Assembly: GCA_964415675.1 (NCBI GenBank) | Contig: CAYQBG010000018.1 | Location: forward strand, 7,332-71,331 | Source: UBA5336 sp964415675 | Lineage (GTDB): Bacteria; Pseudomonadota; Alphaproteobacteria; Caulobacterales; Hyphomonadaceae | Direction of reading: 5' to 3' | Length of the DNA stretch: 64,000 bases | Shown here: positions 18,498 through 26,726 of the stretch, one piece after another | How positions within the stretch are numbered: position 1 is the stretch's first letter | Layout of the letters: the number at the start of each line of letters is the position of its first letter | The notes under the pieces: generated by a model | Database searches by the model: none | Told to the model about the DNA's origin: nothing | The model's input: only the letters and a program-made list of their open reading frames with translations | Translations under genes and position numbers: made by a program

Positions 18498-19655
18498 ATG
18501 ACCAGCATACATCCGAACATCGCCCTGCGCCTTACGCCGGAAGCCATCGCTGCAGTGTCCGAAGAGTATCCTGGCGCCTTCGATCTGCTGGCCATTGCCG
18601 GGGCGGAGGCAACATCTGACCTGCCTGGTGAAATCATTGTGATCGACAATGGCTGTGAGGGAACGACGCCGCTGCTTGAAGCCTATGCGCTTCGCCGTCC
18701 CGATGTGGCCATGGTTATCATCGGTGATGATCTTCCGAGCCAGGCCGTGCGCGCGCTGTTTCGCTTTTCCGCCTCCGATGTGCTTCCTTCATCGACCAAT
18801 CGTGAGGAGTTGCTCGACACGATCAGTCAGCTCGCACAGGAGCGCGCGTATCGCCGCAAGGAGGCCGGCCCGGCATCGACCTGCTGGGTGTTTCGCGGCG
18901 CCGTGGGCGGCGCGGGCGTGACCACTCTTGCCATAGAGACCGCCTTCGCCCTGGCGCGCAAGGACGCCGGGGACAGCGTGTGCCTGATCGATCTTAACCT
19001 GCCCTGGGCCATGGCCGCGTCCTATCTCGACGGACAGGCAAAGCTGGACCTTCAGGCAATCTGCGCCGCGCCCGAACGGATCGATGCCAATCTGCTCCGC
19101 GTCTATACCTGGCGCCATGAGAAAGGTATCAGCCTGATTGCACCGCCGCGCCATCCCGACGCCGACATGATTGCGAATGAGGCAGGCGTGCTGCAGCTTC
19201 TCGATGTGGCCTGCGGCATGTTTGACCGCGTAATCGTCGATCTGCCGCGCCACAAGCTGGCCTGGACCGGTCCGATCCAGGCCGCAGCCGATGAGGTCTT
19301 CGTAACCAGCGAACTGACTGTGCCGAGCCTGCACGCCGCCGGCGATCTCTGCCGGGAGGTTGATGCCGTGCGCGATCATGGACACCCGGCCCGACTGATC
19401 CTCAACAGGATGTTTGCCAAGCGCAGCCACCGCCATGGCTTCCCGCTCGAAAAAGCCGAGCGCGCGATTCACCGCAGCATCGATTTTACCATTCGCTCGG
19501 ACTGGGATTCGGCGCGCATGGCGGTCAATCTCGGCATGCCCGTCGCTCAGGTGAAGGAGAAGAGCCCGCTGGTGAAGGATGTGGCCGATCTGGTTGATGC
19601 GGTCGCGTCAGGTGCTACGGCGCGGGCGGGAACCGCCACTGCGGGAGCACGCTGA
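18498..19655 (+). CDS. cpaE: Tad pilus localisation ATPase-like protein CpaE (TadZ)
   Basis: The 385-residue protein has an N-terminal receiver-like domain (about 1-115, with phospho-acceptor residues poorly conserved) and a MinD/ParA-type ATPase domain. The nucleotide loop reads FRGAVGGAGVTTLA, lacking both lysines of the deviant Walker A motif KGGxGKT; degenerate loops are known in CpaE/TadZ. Other MinD features remain (VCLIDLNLPWAMAASYLDG, FDRVIVDLPRH). CpaE directs the pilus machine to its cellular site. Its stop overlaps the cpaF start by one base (TGATG). Confidence 0.92.
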   Translation: MTSIHPNIALRLTPEAIAAVSEEYPGAFDLLAIAGAEATSDLPGEIIVIDNGCEGTTPLLEAYALRRPDVAMVIIGDDLPSQAVRALFRFSASDVLPSSTNREELLDTISQLAQERAYRRKEAGPASTCWVFRGAVGGAGVTTLAIETAFALARKDAGDSVCLIDLNLPWAMAASYLDGQAKLDLQAICAAPERIDANLLRVYTWRHEKGISLIAPPRHPDADMIANEAGVLQLLDVACGMFDRVIVDLPRHKLAWTGPIQAAADEVFVTSELTVPSLHAAGDLCREVDAVRDHGHPARLILNRMFAKRSHRHGFPLEKAERAIHRSIDFTIRSDWDSARMAVNLGMPVAQVKEKSPLVKDVADLVDAVASGATARAGTATAGAR

Positions 19656-21052
19656 TGGGCCGCTTCACACGTACGCTTCAGCAGGCAGCGGCCGATACAG
19701 CCATCAGCGAAACCCCGCCGGCCAATGACCCGGAGCCGCCAGCCACTGTGCCAGCCTCGCCGGACACAAGCGTCAACAAGGACGAGATGATGCTCAAGGC
19801 CAAGTTGCGCATACATGCGCGGCTGATTGATGAGCTCGACCTGTCCGCCATGGAACGCCTCGACGAGGCGCAATTGCGCAGCCAGGTCCGCCAGATTGTC
19901 CTTGAGATCATCCGTGCCGACGATATCGCCCTGTCGGCAGCCGAAGAGTCTGCCTTCGCTGATGCTGTGTTCGACGAGATGACGGGGCTGGGACCGATAG
20001 AACCTCTGCTTAAAGATGATTCGATTGCCGATATCCTGATCAATGGCTGCCATCAGGTCTATGTCGAGCGCAACGGAGAACTCGAAATCGCGCCGGTGAA
20101 ATTTGCCGACAATGATCACCTATTGCGCATCGTGAACCGGATTGTCGCTGCTGTCGGGCGGCGGGTGGATGAAAGTCAGCCGCTGGTCGATGCCCGACTC
20201 TCGGACGGCTCACGTTTCAATGCGGCCATCTCACCAATCGCCATTGACGGACCGCTCGTCTCGATTCGGAAATTCAAGAAGAATCCGCTCACGCTCGACA
20301 AGCTCGTTGGTTTCGGTGCGATGCCGCAGGCGATGGCCGATTTCATTTCGGGCGCCGTGAAATGCCGCGCCTCGACGATCATTTCCGGCGGCACTGGTTC
20401 GGGCAAGACGACGCTTTTGAACGCGCTGTCTGCCTCGATCAGTCACAAGGAACGACTGATTACCATCGAGGATGCCGCCGAACTCCAGCTGATGCAGCCG
20501 CATGTGGCGCGCATGGAAACCCGCCCTCCCAATATCGAAGGCAGGGGCGAGATCAAGCAGCGCGAACTGGTCAAGAACGCCCTGAGGATGCGTCCGGACA
20601 GGGTGATCCTGGGAGAGGTCCGCTCTGAGGAAGCCTTCGACATGCTTCAGGCGATGAATACAGGCCATGAGGGCTCGATGGCGACCATCCATGCCAACAA
20701 TCCGCGCGATGCGATCACACGCCTGGAGCAGATGGTCGCCATGGGCGGGCTCAAGATTTCAGAAGATGCGATCCGTGGCCAGATCGCAGCAGCAGTCAAT
20801 TTCATCGTCCAGGCGACGCGCCTGTCGGATGGTTCGCGCAAGACCGTGTCGATCGCCGAGATCACCGGCATGGAAGGTAAAATCGTTCAGATGCAGGAAA
20901 TTTTCCGATTCGAGCGCACTCATACCGATGACAAGGGAAAGGTGCACGGGCATTTTCGCGCCACTGGTATCCGACCGAAATTTCTCGACGAAATGAACCG
21001 CCGCAGCGTGCAAATGCCTGAAAACATGTTCGATCCGTCGATACCGCTCTGA
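19655..21052 (+). CDS. cpaF: Tad pilus assembly ATPase CpaF (TadA)
   Basis: The 465-residue type II/IV secretion ATPase has Walker A GGTGSGKT at 245-252, an ITIEDAAELQL Asp box, a Walker B region (PDRVILGEVRSEEAFDML) and a His box (GHEGSMATIHANNPRDA). It is the cytoplasmic motor that powers assembly of Flp pili with TadB and TadC. The N-terminal 60 residues are variable and Pro/Ala-rich, as is common in the family. Confidence 0.97.
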   Translation: MGRFTRTLQQAAADTAISETPPANDPEPPATVPASPDTSVNKDEMMLKAKLRIHARLIDELDLSAMERLDEAQLRSQVRQIVLEIIRADDIALSAAEESAFADAVFDEMTGLGPIEPLLKDDSIADILINGCHQVYVERNGELEIAPVKFADNDHLLRIVNRIVAAVGRRVDESQPLVDARLSDGSRFNAAISPIAIDGPLVSIRKFKKNPLTLDKLVGFGAMPQAMADFISGAVKCRASTIISGGTGSGKTTLLNALSASISHKERLITIEDAAELQLMQPHVARMETRPPNIEGRGEIKQRELVKNALRMRPDRVILGEVRSEEAFDMLQAMNTGHEGSMATIHANNPRDAITRLEQMVAMGGLKISEDAIRGQIAAAVNFIVQATRLSDGSRKTVSIAEITGMEGKIVQMQEIFRFERTHTDDKGKVHGHFRATGIRPKFLDEMNRRSVQMPENMFDPSIPL

Positions 21053-21059
21053 GGTCGAA

Positions 21060-22052
21060 ATGCCAATGGATCTAAGCCTTCTCGACCCGACACGCTACGA
21101 AACGACAACGGTCATGGCTTTTGTGCTCTTCATGGGCGCCCTCGTCCTGCTTGCCCAGTCGCTGCGCGGCCTTTTCGGCGAAGTCCAGACCCAGCGGATC
21201 ATGAACCGAAGGCTGCAGTTCAAGGAAAAGGCAGCGAACACGAATGAATTGATCGTCGAGCTGCGGCGCCAGCGCGCCCTCGACGAGAAAGGCGACTTCA
21301 AACTCACAATCAAACGGCTGAACGCTCTGATCACCCGGTCCGGACTGCCTTTCCAGCCGGTCCGCTGGGGCGTGATGTCTGCCTTGCTGGCGCTGGGCGT
21401 GGGTCTTGGTATTGGCTGGCGTTTCGACACCTGGCTAATCGGCGCCGGGGTAGGGCTCGCCCTGTTCTTTCTGGTGCCGGTTGCCACTCTGAATTTTCTG
21501 GCTGGGCGACGCTCCTCGCGCCTAGCCCGCCAATTACCCGATGCTCTGCAAATCGTTGTGCGAAGCCTGGAAGCCGGCCACCCGGTTCCGTCCGCGGTAG
21601 CCCTCGTGGCGCGCGAAATGCCAGACCCCATCGGTACGGAATTCGGCATGGCGGCTGATGAAATCGCCTATGGCTTCTCACTTTCCCAGGCGGTTGAGCG
21701 CCTTGCCATGCGGGCCGGCAATGAGGATGTCGAACTCTTTGCGGCGACGGTGCGCCTGCAGGAGCGCACGGGCGGCAATCTGTGCGACCTTCTCAAGACC
21801 AATGCGACCACTGTTCGAGATCGCCAGACCCTGCGGCTTAAGGTGAAGGCCGCCTCGGCGGAGGGGCGCGCTTCGGCAATGATTCTGACCGCTGCACCCT
21901 TTGTGGTGATGACAGCCATCCATTTCATGAGGCCGGAATTTTATGGTCTCGTCATGCACGAAAAGCTCTTCCAGTATTGCCTTGGCGGCTTCTTCATCTG
22001 GATGGTGATCGGAAATTTCGTGATGAACCGCATGATCAATTTCAGGTTCTGA
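21060..22052 (+). CDS. tadB: Tad pilus inner-membrane platform protein TadB (CpaG)
   Basis: The 330-residue protein has an N-terminal helix, two central helices (VRWGVMSALLALGVGLGIGW, GLALFFLVPVATLNFLAG), a T2SF cytoplasmic domain (RQLPDALQIVVRSLEAGHPV), and two C-terminal helices. This is the TadB topology. It sits seven bases after cpaF and six bases before tadC. Confidence 0.94.
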   Translation: MPMDLSLLDPTRYETTTVMAFVLFMGALVLLAQSLRGLFGEVQTQRIMNRRLQFKEKAANTNELIVELRRQRALDEKGDFKLTIKRLNALITRSGLPFQPVRWGVMSALLALGVGLGIGWRFDTWLIGAGVGLALFFLVPVATLNFLAGRRSSRLARQLPDALQIVVRSLEAGHPVPSAVALVAREMPDPIGTEFGMAADEIAYGFSLSQAVERLAMRAGNEDVELFAATVRLQERTGGNLCDLLKTNATTVRDRQTLRLKVKAASAEGRASAMILTAAPFVVMTAIHFMRPEFYGLVMHEKLFQYCLGGFFIWMVIGNFVMNRMINFRF

Positions 22053-22058
22053 CAAGCC

Positions 22059-23003
22059 ATGACCATGCTTCATTCGCTTCCAATAGCCTGGATCGCAGCG
22101 GCGCTCTTTGTCCTGGCCGCTCTTGTTGCGCTTCCAGGCCTCCTTTCGATCCTGCGGGGCGCGGGCATATCGGAGCGGATTAGCCAGCGGCTGCGCCGAA
22201 GCGATCCTCGCGATCAGGTGTCCGGCGAGACGCGCGATCGCTCGCCTGTGCTTGAAGCGATGAGCCGGGTGGCCGAACGCGCCGCGCCAAGCGATGAAAA
22301 GCAGGTCAGCTCGATCAGGTTCCGCCTCATCCGCGCGGGCTATACCTCGCAAAAGGCGGTCTCCTACTTTTTTGCGGGGCGGATTCTCGGGCTGATCCTT
22401 CCTCAGGCGGCGCTGTTTTTCGCGCTCCCCTATCTGGCCCGTTTCGAACTACCCGACTGGTTTCCGTTCGCCGCCTGTGGCTTTCTCGCCGTGGCGGGCC
22501 TAGCCGGGCCGGGCATCTGGATCGACAAGAAGATCGACGCCAAGGAACGCGAGTGTTCAGACGGTTTCCCCGACATGATGGACCTGCTTGTGGCTTGCGT
22601 GGAGGCCGGGCTCAGCCTTGATGCCGCCGTGATGCGAGTGTCGGACGAACTCCATCACCGCCATCCCGAACTCTCGCTGAACCTGAAGACGCTGGCGCTT
22701 GAAATGCGTGCGGGGCGCTCGCGTAAAGCGGCGTGGCGTGCATTTGCCGATCGTGTCGGCCTGGAGGAGGCCGGCTCGCTGGCCACCATGCTGCGACAGT
22801 CCGAGGAGATGGGCACGAGCCTGGGTCAGACCCTGCGGATCTTCTCCAATGACATGCGCCAGAGACGTATCCTGATGGCGGAGGAAAAGGCGATGGCGCT
22901 GCCCGCCAAGATGACGGTGCCACTGATCTTGTTCGTCTTCCCGGTGCTTCTCGGCGTACTGATCCTGCCGGCCGTGATCCGTTTCCAGACCATGGTTTAC
23001 TGA
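22059..23003 (+). CDS. tadC: Tad pilus inner-membrane platform protein TadC (CpaH)
   Basis: The 314-residue protein has N-terminal membrane helices, a T2SF domain (FPDMMDLLVACVEAGLSLDA, RQSEEMGTSLGQTLRIFSND) and a C-terminal helix. It is the second platform protein of the Tad machine. It ends the operon and converges with the metC-like gene across an 11-base gap. No TadD, TadE, TadG, Flp pilin or CpaA prepilin peptidase follows, so those must be elsewhere in the genome or missing. Confidence 0.94.
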   Translation: MTMLHSLPIAWIAAALFVLAALVALPGLLSILRGAGISERISQRLRRSDPRDQVSGETRDRSPVLEAMSRVAERAAPSDEKQVSSIRFRLIRAGYTSQKAVSYFFAGRILGLILPQAALFFALPYLARFELPDWFPFAACGFLAVAGLAGPGIWIDKKIDAKERECSDGFPDMMDLLVACVEAGLSLDAAVMRVSDELHHRHPELSLNLKTLALEMRAGRSRKAAWRAFADRVGLEEAGSLATMLRQSEEMGTSLGQTLRIFSNDMRQRRILMAEEKAMALPAKMTVPLILFVFPVLLGVLILPAVIRFQTMVY

Positions 23004-23014
23004 AGGCACGCGAC

Positions 23015-24175
23015 TCAGGCGATCGCCAGATGGCGCATGGCGCCGTCGAGATCGGCAATCAGGTCGCCAGGGTCTTCAAGCCCGACATGCATTCGCATCA
23101 GGGGCCCAGGGCGAGATTGCGTCCAGTCATCGCCAAGTCGTTTCAGCTGCTCATCGCAGGGAATGAGCAGACTCTCATACCCACCCCAGGAAAAGCCCAT
23201 GCCGAACAGGTGCAGATCTCTCAGAAAGGCATTCACCGCCCCGTCAGCCTGTGGCTGGAGCACGAAACCGAACAGGCCGGAGGCGCCGGAGAAATCACGC
23301 CGCCAGATCGCATGGTCGGGATGTGTCTCCAGCGCTGGATGAATGACCTCGAACACGGCAGGGTGCGCGGACAGCCAGGCCGCAAGTTCCCGCCCGGCCT
23401 TGTCATGTGCGGCAAGCCGAGTGGGCAGTGTCCGCAGCCCGCGCAGCGCCAGATAAGCCTCCTCCGGTCCCAGCGCGATGCCCCATTCCTCAGCGCAGGC
23501 GGCCACATCGCGCGCCATCTCCTCATTGGCCGCCATGATGGCGCCGCCGAACGCATCGGCATGGCCAACCGCATATTTGGTCAACGCCTGGACTGACAGA
23601 TCGACGCCAAGGTCCAGCGGCCGGTGATAGAGCCCCGCCGACCAGGTATTATCGATGATCGTGCGTATGTTGCGAGTCTTTGCAGCGGCCACGACAGCCG
23701 GAGTGTCCATGATTTCGAAAGTCAGCGAGCCAGGTGACTCCAGATAGACAGCACGCGTATTCGACTGGAACAGGGTCTCGATGTCAGCACCAATGCGCGG
23801 GGCAAACCGCGTCACCGATACGCCCATCCGCTTGAGCCGTTTCTCGCAGAAGCGCCGTGTTGGCCCGTAAAGCGTATCGGCGATCAGCACATGGTCGCCA
23901 GCCTCCACCACTGAGGCAATCGCCAGCGCGCAGGCCGCCAGGCCCGACGGCGCGAGCTGGACATGGACTGCTCCTTCAAGACCGGCCAGGACCGCTTCGA
24001 GCTCCCGGTGGACTGTCAGCCCCATTCGCGCATAGGATGGTTTGTCCCTGTAGAGCCGCTCCGGGGCGTCGAACAGCACGGTCGATGCGCGTTCCAGCGG
24101 CGGGTTCACGATCGGCGGATCCAGCCTCGGGCCGCGCGTGTGGATCAGACGGGTGGCAAGCTTTCTGTCGCTCAC
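23015..24175 (-). CDS. metC: Cystathionine beta-lyase-like PLP enzyme
   Basis: The 386-residue protein belongs to the Cys/Met metabolism PLP family. Lys200 in SVQALTKY is the Schiff-base lysine, with Asp175 in IIDNTWSAG and the cofactor phosphate region APSGLAA. It resembles alphaproteobacterial cystathionine beta-lyase, which cleaves cystathionine to homocysteine, pyruvate and ammonia. The ATG overlaps the sseA stop (24172-24175), and it is last in the sulfur operon. Related cystathionine gamma-synthases or methionine gamma-lyases cannot be fully excluded. Confidence 0.88.
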   Translation of the reverse strand: MSDRKLATRLIHTRGPRLDPPIVNPPLERASTVLFDAPERLYRDKPSYARMGLTVHRELEAVLAGLEGAVHVQLAPSGLAACALAIASVVEAGDHVLIADTLYGPTRRFCEKRLKRMGVSVTRFAPRIGADIETLFQSNTRAVYLESPGSLTFEIMDTPAVVAAAKTRNIRTIIDNTWSAGLYHRPLDLGVDLSVQALTKYAVGHADAFGGAIMAANEEMARDVAACAEEWGIALGPEEAYLALRGLRTLPTRLAAHDKAGRELAAWLSAHPAVFEVIHPALETHPDHAIWRRDFSGASGLFGFVLQPQADGAVNAFLRDLHLFGMGFSWGGYESLLIPCDEQLKRLGDDWTQSRPGPLMRMHVGLEDPGDLIADLDGAMRHLAIA

Positions 24176-25026
24176 GTCGGACCTGTTTCAATCGCCCGGG
24201 TGCCCCCGTCAGCCCATTCGCTCCAGGAACCATCATAGACGGCCACATCTTCCTCTCCGATTTCGGCGAAAGCGAGCGCGAGAATACAGGCTGCTACGCC
24301 CGACCCGCATGTCGTTGCGATGGGCGCCTCGACACCCTTTAACAAAGCTCTCAACTCGTCAGCGGGTTTCATGAAGCCCGAACCGGTCAGAACGCTGGAG
24401 GCCGGAATATTACGACTGCCGGGCATGTGGCCCGGTTTCAGGCCTTCGCGCGGTTCGGGAGCCTCGCCGGTGAACCGCCCCGGCGGGCGCGCGTCCAGGA
24501 TCGATGCGCCTCTGCCTGTCGAGACAAGATCTTCCATCTGCGCCAGCGTCTTGATGAGGTCTGCGCGTCGGCGCGGCGTGAAGTGGCGCTCTACAGGAAA
24601 AGGCGGCAGATCTTCGCTTTCGCCGCCGACGGCCTGCCAGGCGGAAAATCCGCCATTGAGCACTTTCGTCTCGCTGTGTCCCATCAAGCGCATCATCCAC
24701 CAGGCGCGCGCCGAAGCACAAAATCCATTACGATCATACATGATTATTCGGTTGCCATCGCCCAGTCCAAGCTTGCGGATATGGGAGGAAAAAACCACCG
24801 GGTCCGGCATGGTGTGCGGCAGGGGCGCGTCCGGGGCGGCGATCTCCTCAATGTCGAAAAAGACCGCGCCGGGAATATGCGCTTCGTCATAGGCCGCGCG
24901 CGCGGCGCCCGCTTCATGTGTCCAGGGCGGGAACCAGGTCGCTTCGATCACGCGCAGGTCAGGGGCGTCGATATTGGCCTTCAGCCATTCGGCTGAAACG
25001 AGATGGGATGCGTCGGGCGCGCTCAT
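24172..25026 (-). CDS. sseA: 3-mercaptopyruvate/thiosulfate sulfurtransferase
   Basis: I start it at ATG 25026, which has GGAGGAAGA upstream and overlaps the stop of the cysK-like gene (ATGA). A longer open frame upstream is inside that gene and is not protein-like. The 284-residue protein has two rhodanese domains. Cys240 in the loop CGSGVAA is the sulfur-carrying residue; CGSG(V/T) loops are typical of mercaptopyruvate sulfurtransferases. N-terminal HLVSAEWLKANIDAPDLRV is characteristic. It probably links cysteine-derived sulfur with the neighbouring PLP enzymes. Confidence 0.93.
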   Translation of the reverse strand: MSAPDASHLVSAEWLKANIDAPDLRVIEATWFPPWTHEAGAARAAYDEAHIPGAVFFDIEEIAAPDAPLPHTMPDPVVFSSHIRKLGLGDGNRIIMYDRNGFCASARAWWMMRLMGHSETKVLNGGFSAWQAVGGESEDLPPFPVERHFTPRRRADLIKTLAQMEDLVSTGRGASILDARPPGRFTGEAPEPREGLKPGHMPGSRNIPASSVLTGSGFMKPADELRALLKGVEAPIATTCGSGVAACILALAFAEIGEEDVAVYDGSWSEWADGGTRAIETGPT

Positions 25027-26030
25027 TCTTCCTCCATCCATGGGGGCAACGGAAGGTCTTTCGACCGCAGGAATTCGGGATTGTAGAGTTTCGACTGATA
25101 GCGGTTTCCATAATCGCACAGGATGGTCACGATCGTGTGGCCGGGGCCCATTTCCTTCGCCATCCGGATGGCGCCGGCCACATTGATCCCGGCCGATCCG
25201 CCCAGGCACAAGCCTTCCTCAAGCACCAGCCTGAACAGAATGTCGAGCGCCTCCGGATCTGCGCAGCGATAAGCGTTATCGACCTCCAGCCCATCCAGAT
25301 TGGCCGTGATCCGGCTCTGCCCGATGCCTTCAGTGATGGAAGTGCCCTCGGATTTGAGTTCCCCATGCTTGTAATAATTGAACAATGATGCACCGCCGGG
25401 ATCGGCGATCCCGATCTTCACTCCGGGCTTGCGCGCGCGCAGCGCTTCGGCAACGCCGGCCAGAGTGCCGCCTGATCCCACCGCGCAGATGAAGCCGTCG
25501 ACCTTGCCGTCTGTCTGATCGAAAATTTCCGGTCCCGTTGTGTCGGCATGGGCCTGCCGGTTGGCGACATTGTCGAACTGGTTCGCCCAGATCGCGCCAT
25601 TGGGCTCACTCTCGGCAAGCTCCTCTGCCAGGCGCCCGGAATAGCGGGCATAATGGTTCGGGTTGGAATAGGGGACGGCATCCACTTGGACGAGTTTCGC
25701 CCCCAGGATGCGGATCGCGTCCTTCTTTTCCTGGCTCTGCGTGCGCGGGAACACGATCACCGTCTTATAGCCCAGCGCATTGCCGACCAGCGCAAGTCCG
25801 ATACCCGTATTGCCGGCGGTGCCTTCAACAATCGTCCCCCCGGGGCGAAGAAGCCCCTTGCGCTCGGCGTCGCGGATAATACCAAGCGCCGCACGGTCCT
25901 TGACCGATTGTCCCGGATTGAGGAACTCCGCCTTGCCGAGGATCTCGCAGCCGGTTTCCTCAGATGCCCGCCTAAGCCGGATCAGCGGTGTGTTCCCGAT
26001 GGCATCGACGACGGAGTTGTGAATGGTCAT
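25023..26030 (-). CDS. cysK: Cysteine synthase family PLP enzyme
   Basis: The 335-residue protein (ATG at 26030; an earlier in-frame start at 26048 adds six residues) has the PLP lysine Lys44 in NPGQSVKDRAA and the loop EGTAGNTGIGL. It ends with GGSAGINVAGAIRMA. Most CysK proteins have EPTSGNTGIG, and this EGTAGNTG form is found in an alphaproteobacterial branch. O-acetylserine sulfhydrylase is the likely activity, but a cystathionine beta-synthase-like role is possible given the metC-like gene in the operon. It is first in cysK-sseA-metC and divergent from the chrR-like operon. Confidence 0.9.
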   Translation of the reverse strand: MTIHNSVVDAIGNTPLIRLRRASEETGCEILGKAEFLNPGQSVKDRAALGIIRDAERKGLLRPGGTIVEGTAGNTGIGLALVGNALGYKTVIVFPRTQSQEKKDAIRILGAKLVQVDAVPYSNPNHYARYSGRLAEELAESEPNGAIWANQFDNVANRQAHADTTGPEIFDQTDGKVDGFICAVGSGGTLAGVAEALRARKPGVKIGIADPGGASLFNYYKHGELKSEGTSITEGIGQSRITANLDGLEVDNAYRCADPEALDILFRLVLEEGLCLGGSAGINVAGAIRMAKEMGPGHTIVTILCDYGNRYQSKLYNPEFLRSKDLPLPPWMEEE

Positions 26031-26109
26031 GAATTTTGTCCCTGGCAAAGCTGCCTTGTTTCAGGTGACAGGCTATGAGGCCGCGCGCTGCAAAACAAGC
26101 GGGTCGCAG

Positions 26110-26139
26110 TGATCCGGGCGTGCCACGTCTTCGTAAACT
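26110..26139 (+). promoter_or_regulatory. Candidate RpoE/ChrR-type (ECF11) sigma promoter
   Basis: TGATCC at 26110-26115 is followed by exactly 18 bases and then TAAACT at 26134-26139. The known promoter consensus for Rhodobacter RpoE, the sigma factor held by ChrR, is TGATCC, about 18 bases, TAAGA. The -35 is a full match and the -10 matches in TAA and following A-rich context. It lies 31 bases before the start of a ChrR-like gene, which is exactly where such a promoter would be expected. Pattern match only; no sigma factor gene is in the window. Confidence 0.6.
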
Positions 26140-26169
26140 TACTAAACCACCGAGTGTCAGGATGTCATA

Positions 26170-26715
26170 TTGAGCGAAACGACCTACCACGCCTTCATGC
26201 TGGATCATGCGACCGCCAGCCTGCCGCCCGCGCTGTTGGTGGCCGGCGACCTGCATGTGAGCCTCAGTGCATCGGGTGCCGGAACCGCGGCGCTATGGGA
26301 TGCAGTTGGCGGCGCCCTTCTCGAAAGTGCCGCAAGCCGAGATATGGCTGCGACGGCTAGGCGGTCTCCCTGGCGTTCTTTGCAGCGTCCACAGGCCCCG
26401 ATACTGCTTGCGCGCGATCTTGACAGGCTATCCTGGCGCAGGGGGCTGTCGGGTGTTCGCCATTCGCGTGCCGGCGTGCGCAGCGGGGCTTTCATGCGGC
26501 TGGAGCCTGGACAGGCCGTTCCAAAACATAACCACTCAGCGCTGGAGGCGACGGTTGTGCTTCGCGGCGCCCTGCGCGACGACGGTAAAGTCTATGAGCC
26601 TGGCGACCTCGCGCTCGGGATTCCCGGAGAATTTCACCAGCCGCAGGCCGAGGGTGATGAGCCTTGCATATGTTTCGTGGCGCGGGGGCCCAGACCTTTC
26701 TGGAGGCTGAGTTGA
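26170..26715 (+). CDS. ChrR-like cupin protein with degenerate anti-sigma domain
   Basis: TTG start at 26170 with AGGA seven bases upstream. The 181-residue protein aligns with ChrR, the zinc anti-sigma factor of RpoE. The C-terminal cupin keeps His120, His122, Glu126 and His156, with the same spacing (2, 4, 30) as the ChrR cupin metal ligands. In the N-terminal anti-sigma part the helix LDHATASLPPALLVAGDLH retains His13 and His29, but the positions of the two zinc cysteines (His29 +4 and +7) are Ser33 and Gly36. No ECF sigma gene is adjacent. It may be a cupin sensor that no longer binds zinc in its anti-sigma domain, or a decoupled paralogue. It heads an operon with a DUF6134-like protein and a photolyase. 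Confidence 0.82.
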   Translation: MSETTYHAFMLDHATASLPPALLVAGDLHVSLSASGAGTAALWDAVGGALLESAASRDMAATARRSPWRSLQRPQAPILLARDLDRLSWRRGLSGVRHSRAGVRSGAFMRLEPGQAVPKHNHSALEATVVLRGALRDDGKVYEPGDLALGIPGEFHQPQAEGDEPCICFVARGPRPFWRLS

Positions 26716-26726
26716 CACTTAACTTC

